A stretch of DNA of 64,000 bases from JAXHUH01 sp034211175. Its GTDB lineage: Bacteria > Actinomycetota > Acidimicrobiia > Acidimicrobiales > CAIXPF01. Shown one piece after another: positions 52,239-60,348 of the stretch. Position numbers and translations under genes: made by a program. Numbering within the stretch: the stretch's first letter is position 1; the number at the start of each line of letters is the position of its first letter. The notes below the pieces were generated by a model. That model ran no database searches. It had not been told where the DNA came from and worked only from the letters and a program-made list of their open reading frames with translations. Location: positions 35,665-99,664 of the forward strand of contig JAXHUH010000146.1 of NCBI GenBank assembly GCA_034211175.1. Reading direction: 5' to 3'.

Positions 52239-53387
52239 GTGACCCCGTCCGACCGAAGCCCCGGCGACGACGCCGAGCAGGGCCCGCTCGTCCTCCGGTT
52301 GCGCTTCGGGTTCGGGACGACGCTCACGGTCGTGGCCGCGGTCGCCGCCGGGGTCGCCCTCGTGGCCGTCATCGGCGCGTCCCGTCGCATCATCGGCTGG
52401 GCCGTGGCCTGCGCCATCCTCGCCCTGATCCTCCACTGGGTGACCGCACGCCTGCGCCGGGTGCTGCCGCTCGGGCTCGCGGTCGCCGCGGCGGTGGTCA
52501 TCCTCGCCACGTTCGTGTCGGGGACGCTCGTCGGCGCGCTGGCCACGATCGACGACAACGTCGAGGCACTGTCCGAGGACGCGCCCGCCGCAGCACGCCG
52601 CATCGAGCAACGCTCGGAGACGGCCACGAGCTTCCGTCTGGCCGAACGGGTCGAGGCGTTCGTCGAGGACCTCGAACCGTCACTCGGCGGCGCCGAGGGG
52701 GTGCAGCGGGCCGCGGGGACGGCGTCGGCGTACCTGGTGTCGGGCGTCCTGTTGATCTTCTTCCTCGTGTACGGACCCTCGTTCGTGCGCAGCGGGCTCC
52801 GCCAGATCGACGATCCGGACCGACGATCGCGGGTGACGCGCACGATCCTCGACACGCTCCGGCGGGCCCAGGGCTACCTCGTGGCCGCGGTCGCCCAGGC
52901 GGTCGCCGTCACCCTGGCCCTGTGGGCGCTGTTCTGGGCCCTCGAGCTGCCCGCACCGTTCGTCCTCGCGCTCGCATCGGCCAGCCTCGGGGTCATCCCG
53001 TTCATCGGGATCGTGATCGGCGGCCTGCCCGCCGTCCTGTTCGCGGCGGCCACCGAGGACGCGGGGCCGATCGTGGCGGTCGCGGTCGCGCTCGTCGGCC
53101 TCCAGCTCGTCGAGGCGCTCCTGATCCGTCCCCGGGTCGACGCTCGCACGGTGCGGGTCGGCCCCGCGCTCGCCGCGATCTCGGCCCTCGTCGGCTTCGA
53201 GCTCTACGGCATCGGCGGCGCGGTGTACGGGGCGGCGCTGGCGGTCGTCGCCGCGGCCGCGGCGGACGCCGGCGGGGTCCTCGTCGTGGACTCGGCGAGG
53301 CGGGCCGGTGAGCTGCCGGGAGACGCCGGTGAGCAGGGTGGCGTGGTCGGCCGAGACGCCGGGCCCCGGCCCGACGAGGACGCCTGA
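52239..53387 (+). CDS. AI-2E family permease (second, divergent)
   Basis: 382 residues; about eight membrane segments with SASLGVIPFIGIVIGGLPAVLFA and LIRPRVDARTVRVGPALAAISALVGFELYGIGGAVYGAALAV, the family's C-terminal core. The central soluble region (about 90-170) is different from that of the partner. GTG 52239 with TACAGT 9 bases upstream. The -10 boxes of the two genes overlap as a palindromic TACAGTA/TACTGTA, so they are likely co-regulated, possibly as a hetero-oligomer. Confidence 0.83.
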   Translation: MTPSDRSPGDDAEQGPLVLRLRFGFGTTLTVVAAVAAGVALVAVIGASRRIIGWAVACAILALILHWVTARLRRVLPLGLAVAAAVVILATFVSGTLVGALATIDDNVEALSEDAPAAARRIEQRSETATSFRLAERVEAFVEDLEPSLGGAEGVQRAAGTASAYLVSGVLLIFFLVYGPSFVRSGLRQIDDPDRRSRVTRTILDTLRRAQGYLVAAVAQAVAVTLALWALFWALELPAPFVLALASASLGVIPFIGIVIGGLPAVLFAAATEDAGPIVAVAVALVGLQLVEALLIRPRVDARTVRVGPALAAISALVGFELYGIGGAVYGAALAVVAAAAADAGGVLVVDSARRAGELPGDAGEQGGVVGRDAGPRPDEDA

Positions 53388-54055
53388 ACACCGGCCCGGC
53401 GGCCTGCGACCCGTTCCGGCGCCGGGCGGCTCCGGCGACGACGATGGTGGAACACGACGGCGCCCGACAGTCGGCTCGGGGTCGTTGCAGGCGGCACCCA
53501 TTGAGGGCTTTGCGCCGAACGCCATGTGACGCGTTGTCGCGAGATCGAGTCATCGCCATATGGGCAGATGGTCCGACCAGTCGGTACGCCCATGAGGTGA
53601 CCAACGCCGTGCGGGAACCGCCGGCGCGAGCCCTACGCTGGTGCCGGACGGCCTCCGTCGGCGGGCGAAACGGGCGAACTTGCCGCAAAACGGCGTCAGC
53701 GCCGCTCGAAGGCGGCGCTGACGGGGCGACACTGGGCGGCGGATCCCTATGTCGCCTGGTACCAGGTGGCGGGAACCTGGTGAGCCACATACTAACCACA
53801 CGCCGCCGCCGCGTGCACGCCTTCGGCCACAAAAAGATGAAAAAGCCCTGGCCGGGTGTGACAACGACGCCTCGAAACAGCCATCTTGCCCCTGCGATCA
53901 GGGTCGTCCGACCAGGGACGAGGCCGGCGGTGATGTGCCATATCGGCCGGCGCCGATGTCCCGACGCCGCAGCCCACCGACCACCGCGATCGTGGCCTCC
54001 CCCGAACCCGTTGCCGATCCCCGCCGACGAACGGCGCGCGCCGGGCCGATCCCGA
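53388..54055. other. 668-base gene-free stretch between convergent genes
   Basis: No credible gene on either strand. Several sub-stretches are poorer in GC than the surroundings (about 53560-53600 and 53800-53890). A cluster of helices lies at 53682-53780 (see the ncRNA entry). The remainder has small palindromes (CCATATGG near 53556) but no repeats, terminator with U-tract, or integrase sites that I can support. Possibly a decayed mobile element or non-coding RNA locus. Confidence 0.5.
53680..53782 (-). ncRNA. Candidate small structured RNA
   Basis: Read on the minus strand: a -10 box TAGTAT (53789-53794), start near 53782, then four consecutive helices: CCAGGT/ACCTGG (53762-53780), GCGACA/TGTCGC (53726-53755), an 11-bp stem GTCAGCGCCGC (53695-53722, loop of 6) followed by a small U-rich GCCGTTTTGCGG hairpin. 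The 11-bp stem followed by a UUUU run resembles an intrinsic terminator. No known RNA family is matched by eye; the -35 is weak. Prediction only. Confidence 0.35.
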
Positions 54056-54694
54056 TCAGCCCGTCCCGACGGACGGGCAGAAGTCGGCGAGCACGCACTG
54101 GTCGCAGCGCGGCTTGCGGGCGACGCACACCCTGCGGCCGTGGAGGATGAGGCGCAGGGAGAAGTCACCCCGCTCCGCGGCCGGGACCATCGGGTTCAAC
54201 GCCATCTCGATCTTGACCGGGTCGGTCTCGGTGGTCAGCTCCAGCCGCCGGGCGAGGCGGCTGACATGGGTGTCGACGGGCAGGCCGGGCAGGTCGAACC
54301 AGACCGACCGGACGACGTTGGCGGTCTTGCGGGCCACCCCGGGGAGGCTCACCAGGTCCTTCGTACCCGAGGGGATCTCACCACCGAAGCGGGTCGTCAC
54401 CGCGGTGGCCATGCCGAGCAGGCTCTTGGTCTTGTTGCGGTAGAAGCCGGTCGGCCGGATCAGCTCCTCGACCTCCTCCGGCTCGGCACCGGCCAGCGCG
54501 TCGACGTCGGGGTAGCGGGCGAACAGGCCCGGGGTCACCTTGTTGACGCGCTCGTCGGTGCACTGGGCGGACAGGATCGTCGCCACCAGCAGCTCGTAGG
54601 CGTTGCGGTGATCGAGCTCGCAGTGGGCCGGGTACTCGCCCTTCAGACGCTCGTGGGTCTCCCGGGCACGGCCCTTCGGTGAACGCGGCCTCAT
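54056..54694 (-). CDS. nth: Endonuclease III
   Basis: 212 residues: HhH motif LPGVARKTANVV with catalytic Lys, catalytic Asp in PVDTHVSRLARRL, and the 4Fe-4S ligands C-x6-C-x2-C-x5-C at the C-terminus (CVARKPRCDQCVLADFC). It excises oxidised pyrimidines and nicks the AP site. ATG 54694. Convergent with the gene-free stretch; divergent from mshD. Confidence 0.95.
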   Translation of the reverse strand: MRPRSPKGRARETHERLKGEYPAHCELDHRNAYELLVATILSAQCTDERVNKVTPGLFARYPDVDALAGAEPEEVEELIRPTGFYRNKTKSLLGMATAVTTRFGGEIPSGTKDLVSLPGVARKTANVVRSVWFDLPGLPVDTHVSRLARRLELTTETDPVKIEMALNPMVPAAERGDFSLRLILHGRRVCVARKPRCDQCVLADFCPSVGTG

Positions 54695-54786
54695 CGGGCG
54701 CTGAACCTAGCCGAGCGCACACGCACGCCCGGGCGCCGGACGGCGACGTCGCCGACGAGCCCGGGCGGCGGCGGTAACGTCGGTCG

Positions 54787-55722
54787 GTGGCCGCTCCCGC
54801 CCCGCTCCTCCAGCCGGATGCCGGCGCCCGCGCCGAGATCGCCGAGTTCCTCGACGCACACGACGGCGCCGCCGTGCACCACCTGCCCTTCACCGGCGCG
54901 GCGTGGGACGAGCTCGTGGCCCGGGAGCCCGGACGGTTCGCCGCTGCGGTCACCCGGGACGACGACGGCCGGCCGATCGGCTTCGCCCAGGCCGGGCGGC
55001 CCACGACCGACGACCGCTGGGTCGCGGAGATGGTCGTCTCCGGCACCTCCGTGGCCGACGTCGGCGCGTCGCTGCTCGTGACCCTGGCCCGCACGATCGC
55101 GGCCAACGGGGGCGGCCGGGTCGACCTGTGGGCCACCGAGCCGACCCCGGGCCACGTGGAGGCCGCGACGCGGGCTGCCTTCGAGCCGTTCCGCACCCTC
55201 GTGCAGATGAAGCGGCCCCTCCCCCTCGACGAGGCAACGGTGCGGTCCGCCCTCGACACGCCCGACGGGCCGCTGCGCACCCGCCCGTTCCGACCTGGCC
55301 ACGACGAGGACGCCTTCCTCGAGGTCAACCGCATCTCGTTCGCCGACCACCCCGACCAGTGGCGCCTCGACCGCGCCGAGCTCGACCGCACCATGGCCGA
55401 ACCGTGGTTCGACTCCGACGGCTTCCTCCTCACCGAGGCGGACAGCCGCCTCGCCGGGTTCTGCTGGACGAAGGAGTTCGCCGACCTCGACCCGCCCGAG
55501 GGCGAGATCCACGTCATCGGCGTCCACCCGGACTTCGGGGGCCGCGGGCTCGGTCGCGCCCTCGTCGTCGCCGGGCTCGCCCACCTGGCGTCGCGGGGCA
55601 TGGGGGTCGCCATGCTGTTCGTCGAGGGCGACAACGACGCCGCCCGCGCCCTGTACACCAAGCTCGGCTTCGACATCACCCGCACCGACCGGGCGTTCAC
55701 CCGCACCATCGAGCCCCGATGA
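54787..55722 (+). CDS. mshD: Mycothiol synthase (double GNAT)
   Basis: 311 residues with two GNAT acetyltransferase domains; the C-terminal one has RPFRPGHDEDAFLEVNRISFADHP, LAGFCWTKEF, and VIGVHPDFGGRGLGRALV. MshD acetylates Cys-GlcN-Ins to mycothiol, the low-molecular-weight thiol of actinobacteria, which supports the taxonomic assignment. GTG 54787 has TAACGT exactly 6 bases upstream, a leaderless-type start. Overlaps rlmN by ATGA. Confidence 0.92.
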   Translation: MAAPAPLLQPDAGARAEIAEFLDAHDGAAVHHLPFTGAAWDELVAREPGRFAAAVTRDDDGRPIGFAQAGRPTTDDRWVAEMVVSGTSVADVGASLLVTLARTIAANGGGRVDLWATEPTPGHVEAATRAAFEPFRTLVQMKRPLPLDEATVRSALDTPDGPLRTRPFRPGHDEDAFLEVNRISFADHPDQWRLDRAELDRTMAEPWFDSDGFLLTEADSRLAGFCWTKEFADLDPPEGEIHVIGVHPDFGGRGLGRALVVAGLAHLASRGMGVAMLFVEGDNDAARALYTKLGFDITRTDRAFTRTIEPR

Positions 55723-56843
55723 CGACCGATCCCACCGACCGCCCCGACCGTCCCGCGCCGGGCCGCCCCACCGGAGGTACGCGCTACGACGCCGACCGCG
55801 AGCGCCTCGCCGAGCTCCTGGCCGGCGAGCCCCGGTACCGGGTCGATCAGGTGTGGGAGGGCCTCCACCGTCATCTCGTCGACCCGGACGACATGACCAA
55901 CCTCCCCAAGGCGCTCCGGGCCCGCCTCTCCGAGGTGCTGCCGCCGGCGCTCACGGAGGCCGCGGCGTCGATCAGCGACGACGGCGACACCGCCAAGTTG
56001 CTGTGGGAGCTGGGCGACGGCGCGACCGTCGAGACCGTGCTCATGCACTACCCGGAGCGCTCGACGGTGTGCATCTCGTCCCAGGCCGGGTGCGCGATGG
56101 CGTGCGGGTTCTGCGCCACCGGCCAGGCCGGCTTCGAGCGCCACCTGAGCGTCGGCGAGATCGTCGAGCAGGTCGTCGAGGCCACCCGCAGGGCCCGGCC
56201 GCGCCGCCTGTCCAACGTCGTGTTCATGGGCATGGGCGAACCGCTCGCCAACTACGACCGGGTGTGGGCCGCGATCCGGCGGATCCACGACGACCTCGGC
56301 CTCGGCGCCCGCCACATCACCGTCTCGACGGTGGGCATGGTCGGCGGCATCGAGCGGATGGCCGACGAGGACCTGCCGGTCAACCTGGCCGTCTCGCTCC
56401 ACGCCGCCAACGACCGCCTGCGCGACGAGCTGGTGCCGATCAACCGCCGCTACCCGATCGACCGGCTGATCGAGGCGTGCGAGACCTACCTGGCGGTCAA
56501 GAACCGTCGGCTGTCGTTCGAGTGGGCCATGATCGACGGGGTCAACGACCGCGAGTCCGACGCTCGCGAGCTCGCCGGCATCGCCCAGCGGCTGCGGGCC
56601 CACGTGAACCTGATCCCGCTCAACCGCACGCCGGGCTGGCCGACCACGGGCTCGCCGCCGCAGCGGATCGAGCGCTTCGCCCGCCTCCTCGGCGACCTCG
56701 GGGTCAACGCCACCGTGCGCCAGAACCGCGGCACCGAGATCGACGCGGCGTGCGGCCAGCTCCGCACCCGCCACGAGCAGACCGCGCCCGGCGCCGACGG
56801 GCCGGTGGCGACGAAGGTCGATCTCACCCCTCCCCGCCGCTGA
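55719..56843 (+). CDS. rlmN: Dual-specificity RNA methyltransferase RlmN
   Basis: 374-residue radical-SAM enzyme: CxxxCxxC in CAMACGFC, N-terminal Fe-S/tRNA-binding domain, VFMGMGEPLANYD, HITVSTVGMVGGI and the catalytic C-terminal cysteine in EIDAACGQL. It methylates C2 of A2503 in 23S rRNA and A37 of tRNA. ATG 55719 overlaps the mshD stop. Confidence 0.95.
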   Translation: MTTDPTDRPDRPAPGRPTGGTRYDADRERLAELLAGEPRYRVDQVWEGLHRHLVDPDDMTNLPKALRARLSEVLPPALTEAAASISDDGDTAKLLWELGDGATVETVLMHYPERSTVCISSQAGCAMACGFCATGQAGFERHLSVGEIVEQVVEATRRARPRRLSNVVFMGMGEPLANYDRVWAAIRRIHDDLGLGARHITVSTVGMVGGIERMADEDLPVNLAVSLHAANDRLRDELVPINRRYPIDRLIEACETYLAVKNRRLSFEWAMIDGVNDRESDARELAGIAQRLRAHVNLIPLNRTPGWPTTGSPPQRIERFARLLGDLGVNATVRQNRGTEIDAACGQLRTRHEQTAPGADGPVATKVDLTPPRR

Positions 56844-56973
56844 CCCGGCGCCCCATCGGGGCTGGTCACTGGTGTGTTCGCGGTTCCACAGAGTCGTCTC
56901 AGAGTCGTCGTCGATCGTGATCGTCGACCCCGCACCCGTGGGGAACACGCCACACGACGACAAGGACGGCGGC

Positions 56974-57546
56974 ATGTCCCTCTTCTCCGACCGCAACCGC
57001 ACTACCACCTCCACGAAGGTCCTCGCCGGCGTCGCCGGTGCCCTGACCCTCCTCGGCGTCACGGCCGGCACGGCGATGGCCCTCGACGACGGCACCGATG
57101 ACGCCGCGGCGTCCGGCCGGGCGTCGACGCTCGTCGCGGTCCAGACCGACGACACGACGGCCGACGGCGCCGACGAGACCCCGGCCGACGGGTCGGCGAC
57201 GATGCCCGACGGCTCCGAGCTGCTCGACGACCTCGCCGCCGAGCTCGCCATCACGAGCGACGAGCTGCGCGACGCAGTCGGGGCCGTGCTCGCCGACCGC
57301 CTCGACGAGCACGTCGCCGCCGACCGGCTCACCGCCGAGGAGGCCGACGCCATCGTCGCCGCCTTCGACGACGGCGAGCTCGCCGAGCTCCTCGCCGAAC
57401 GTCGCGACGGCGCGAGCCTCGAGTCGGCGCTGGACCGGGCGGTGGAGGAGGGCCTCCTCACCGAGGAGGGCGCCGAGCGCATCACCGAGCGTGCGGAGCG
57501 GCGGGGCGACCGGCCGTTCCGCCTCCTGCCCCGGCTGGCCGGCTGA
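56974..57546 (+). CDS. Exported helical hypothetical protein
   Basis: 190 residues with a signal-anchor (STKVLAGVAGALTLLGVTAGTAMA) and then acidic, helical sequence containing two related segments: LAITSDELRDAVGAVLADRLDEH and LTAEEADAIVAAFDDGELAELLAERRDGASLESALDRAV. Similar 'LTxEEAD' segments occur in many actinobacterial secreted proteins of unknown role. It is immediately upstream (36 bases) of the two-component genes and may be their target or ligand. Confidence 0.7.
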   Translation: MSLFSDRNRTTTSTKVLAGVAGALTLLGVTAGTAMALDDGTDDAAASGRASTLVAVQTDDTTADGADETPADGSATMPDGSELLDDLAAELAITSDELRDAVGAVLADRLDEHVAADRLTAEEADAIVAAFDDGELAELLAERRDGASLESALDRAVEEGLLTEEGAERITERAERRGDRPFRLLPRLAG

Positions 57547-57582
57547 ACCCGGTCCCCACGTCCGGCCGACGCCGACGCCACG

Positions 57583-58311
57583 ATGGATGCCGTGAACGAG
57601 GCGCAGCACCCGACCGGGGACGCGAACGGGTCCGAGGGCGGGGTCCGGGTGCTCGTCGTCGACGACGACGAGGCCATCCGGACCTCGCTCGACCGGGCGC
57701 TGCGTCTCGGCGGCTTCACGGTCGAGACCGTCGCCAGCGGGGAGGACGCGCTGGTGGCGGTCTCGGCCCGGGCGCCCGACGTCATCGTGCTCGACGTGAC
57801 CATGGACGGCATCTCCGGCGTCGAGGTGTGCCAGCGCCTCCGGGCCGACGGCCGTGAGGTCCCGATCTGCATCCTGTCGGCCCGCGACGAGATCGACGAC
57901 CGGGTCGCCGGTCTGCGGGCCGGGGCCGACGACTACCTGGTGAAGCCGTTCGCGGTGGCCGAGCTCGAGGCCCGTCTCGTCGCCCTGCTCCGGCGACGTG
58001 TCCCGCCCGGCGCCCTGCCCCTCACCGTCGCCGACCTCACCGTCGACACCGGCCGCCGCCGGGCCAGTCGGGCCGGCCGTGACCTCGACCTCACCCGACG
58101 GGAGTTCGACCTGCTCGCGGTCCTCGCCCAGAACCACGGCATCGTGCTCAGCCGGATCCGGCTGCTCGAGCTGGTGTGGGGCTACGACTTCGAGGTCGAG
58201 ACCAACGTCGTCGACGTGTTCGTCGGGTACCTGCGCCGCAAGCTCGAGGACGGCGACCGCCCGCGGCTGATCCACACGGTGCGCGGCGTCGGCTTCGTGC
58301 TCCGCCCGTGA
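57583..58311 (+). CDS. OmpR-family response regulator (PrrA/MprA-like)
   Basis: 242 residues. Receiver domain after an extra 20-residue N-terminus: D27 D28 acidic pair, phospho-acceptor D71 in VIVLDVTMDG, Lys in LVKPFA; winged-helix DNA-binding domain ending IHTVRGVGFVLRP. Sequence words such as EVPICILSARDEIDDRVAGL are typical of the mycobacterial PrrA branch. The partner kinase overlaps its stop (GTGA). Confidence 0.9.
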   Translation: MDAVNEAQHPTGDANGSEGGVRVLVVDDDEAIRTSLDRALRLGGFTVETVASGEDALVAVSARAPDVIVLDVTMDGISGVEVCQRLRADGREVPICILSARDEIDDRVAGLRAGADDYLVKPFAVAELEARLVALLRRRVPPGALPLTVADLTVDTGRRRASRAGRDLDLTRREFDLLAVLAQNHGIVLSRIRLLELVWGYDFEVETNVVDVFVGYLRRKLEDGDRPRLIHTVRGVGFVLRP

Positions 58312-59774
58312 GCACGCCACGGTTGAGCCTCGCCGGGCGCGTCGCCCTCGCCGCCGCGCTGGTGGCGGCCGTCGTCGTCCTCGCCGCCGGGCTCACCGCC
58401 GAGCGCCTCGTCGCACGCGACCAGCGGGCCGAGCTCGAGACCGACATCGAGCGGGCCGCCCGGCTGGCCCCCGCCATCGCCCGCATCGCCGGGCGGTCAG
58501 GCCCCGCCGCCGAGGTCATCGACGACCTCGACACCCGGATCGGCTACGTCGTGCTCGACGGCGACGGGGAGGTCGTCGCCACCTTCGGCACCACACCGGA
58601 CCCGCCGATCGCGTCGTCCGGCCCGGGGACGTCCACCGTGCGGGCCGACGGCGAACGCTGGCGGGTCCGGACCGTCGACGTCCGCGAGGGGCTGCTCGGC
58701 GGCGGCGCCGCCTCCGTGCAGGTCGCGGCGTCGATGGCCGACCTCGACGCATCGCTGCGCAGCATCCGCCGCCGGCTCGTCACCGTCGGCGGCCTGGCCG
58801 TCGCCGCGGCCGCGCTCGGTGGCCTCGCGGCCGGCCAGGCGGCGGCGAGACCGCTGCGCCGCCTGCGCGACGATGCGGCCCGGGTCCGGGGCACCGCCGA
58901 CCTCGGCATGCGGGTCCCGCTCGACCAGGGCCCGGCCGAGGTCGACGAGGTGGCCGGCGTGCTCAACGACATGCTCGGGCGCCTGGAGTCCGAGACCGCG
59001 CGGACCGCGGCGGCGCTCGAGGGCGCCCGCGGGTTCGCCGCCGCAGCCGCCCACGAGCTGCGCACGCCGCTCACGGTGATGCGGACCAACGTCGACGTGC
59101 TCGCCCGCCACGCCGACCTCGACGAGGCCGAGCGGGCCACGGTGCTGGGCGAGCTCGCCGTCGAGCACGAGCGGCTCCTGCGCCTCCTCGACGCCCTGCG
59201 GCTCCTCGCCCGGGGTGATCTCGCCGCCGCCGAGCCGAGCGAACCGCTCGATCTCGCCGAGCTCGCCGACGTCGCCGTCGACGCGGCCCGGCGCCGCCAC
59301 CCCGACGCCCGCATCGTGCTCGTCGCCGAGGGGGACCACACCGTCGTCGGTTGGCCCGAGGGACTGCGGGTGCTGGTCGACAACCTGCTCGAGAACGCGG
59401 CCAACCACGGTCGCAGCGCCGACGGGTCGCTCGAGGTCCGGGTGAGCGTCCACTCCGAGGCGACGACGACCTGGCTCGTCGTCGACGACCGGGGCCCCGG
59501 CGTGCCGCCGCAGCTGTGCGCGTCGATCTTCGAGCGGTTCCGCCGTGCGTCGCACGGTCCCGGCTCGGGCCTGGGCCTCGCGCTCGTGGCCCAGCAGGCC
59601 GAGCTCCACGGGGGCTCGGCCCACGTCGAGGACGCTCCCGGCGGCGGCGCCCGGTTCGTGGTGTCGCTCGATCGCACCCGGCGCGGCCCGTTCACCAGCC
59701 ACCGCCCCGACCCGCCCGAGCCGCCATCGGCCCGGCGACCTGCACCGGGAGCACCGCCGCCGGTGCCGGGCTGA
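58308..59774 (+). CDS. HAMP-HisKA sensor histidine kinase (PrrB-like)
   Basis: 488 residues: two membrane helices around an extracytoplasmic sensor of about 120 residues, HAMP, HisKA AAAHELRTPLTVM with H249, and ATPase domain (NLLENAANHG, DDRGPGVPP, GSGLGLALV). A proline-rich C-terminal tail of about 40 residues is unusual. The GTG start overlaps the regulator gene. Signal unknown. Confidence 0.9.
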   Translation: MSTPRLSLAGRVALAAALVAAVVVLAAGLTAERLVARDQRAELETDIERAARLAPAIARIAGRSGPAAEVIDDLDTRIGYVVLDGDGEVVATFGTTPDPPIASSGPGTSTVRADGERWRVRTVDVREGLLGGGAASVQVAASMADLDASLRSIRRRLVTVGGLAVAAAALGGLAAGQAAARPLRRLRDDAARVRGTADLGMRVPLDQGPAEVDEVAGVLNDMLGRLESETARTAAALEGARGFAAAAAHELRTPLTVMRTNVDVLARHADLDEAERATVLGELAVEHERLLRLLDALRLLARGDLAAAEPSEPLDLAELADVAVDAARRRHPDARIVLVAEGDHTVVGWPEGLRVLVDNLLENAANHGRSADGSLEVRVSVHSEATTTWLVVDDRGPGVPPQLCASIFERFRRASHGPGSGLGLALVAQQAELHGGSAHVEDAPGGGARFVVSLDRTRRGPFTSHRPDPPEPPSARRPAPGAPPPVPG

Positions 59775-59852
59775 GCCGATCGTCGACCCTCGTTCGTGGC
59801 AACTCGGCCACGCGGCCGTATCAACGGGCCCACGCCTGCCACACTGGAGGGC

Positions 59853-60230
59853 ATGGAAACCCGTCGGTGGACCAATCCCTCCCAGCCACAGACCCTCCAG
59901 ATCGCCGTCTTCCTGCTCTACTTCCACGCCGTGCTCGGCCTGATCGGCTTCAGCTCGAACTTCTGGGGCTACGCGCTCGGCTGGTTCATCGGGACCGCCG
60001 CGCTCGTCGCGTACGCCGCGGCGGGCTACGGCATCGCCAACGAGCGGAAGTGGGCGTACAACCTCGGTGTGGTCGCCACGGCCGGCGAGGTCATCCTGAT
60101 GGTGGCCGTGGTCGGCATCATGAACCTGCTCTCGAGCCTGTTCATCATCACGTTCATGTTCTCGATCGCCCGCGCCGCGCTGCTCCTCCACCCCATGAGC
60201 CGCGACTACCAGCGCATCTGGTTCAAGTAG
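59853..60230 (+). CDS. Small four-helix integral membrane protein
   Basis: 125 residues; four hydrophobic segments (about 15-37, 40-60, 68-90, 95-115) separated by short polar loops. CTGGAGG lies just before ATG 59853. No recognised family; a conserved actinobacterial membrane protein is possible. It is separate from the sensor kinase gene by 78 bases. Confidence 0.65.
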   Translation: METRRWTNPSQPQTLQIAVFLLYFHAVLGLIGFSSNFWGYALGWFIGTAALVAYAAAGYGIANERKWAYNLGVVATAGEVILMVAVVGIMNLLSSLFIITFMFSIARAALLLHPMSRDYQRIWFK

Positions 60231-60348
60231 CCACCCCGGCGGGTTCCCGACGGTAGGTCCGGGCCGCGCCGCGCGCCGCCGCAGGCGCCGAGCCGGTCGT
60301 CGCGGGCCAGCCCCTCCTCGTTCACCGGCGGGCGTCCGAGGTCTGTGC

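Noticed and set aside
53750..53800. Partial resemblance of GGGAACCTGGTGAGCC to a cobalamin riboswitch core
   Set aside because: The downstream core and the box that should follow are absent, and no B12-related gene is adjacent.
53550..53864. A 105-codon minus-strand frame in the gene-free stretch
   Set aside because: Arg/Pro/Gly-rich translation with no motif or ribosome site; overlaps the predicted RNA helices.
54378..57872. A minus-strand frame of more than 1,100 codons across mshD, rlmN and the exported protein
   Set aside because: Ser/Arg/Ala-rich translation without domains, fully antisense to well-supported genes; a GC-driven artefact.
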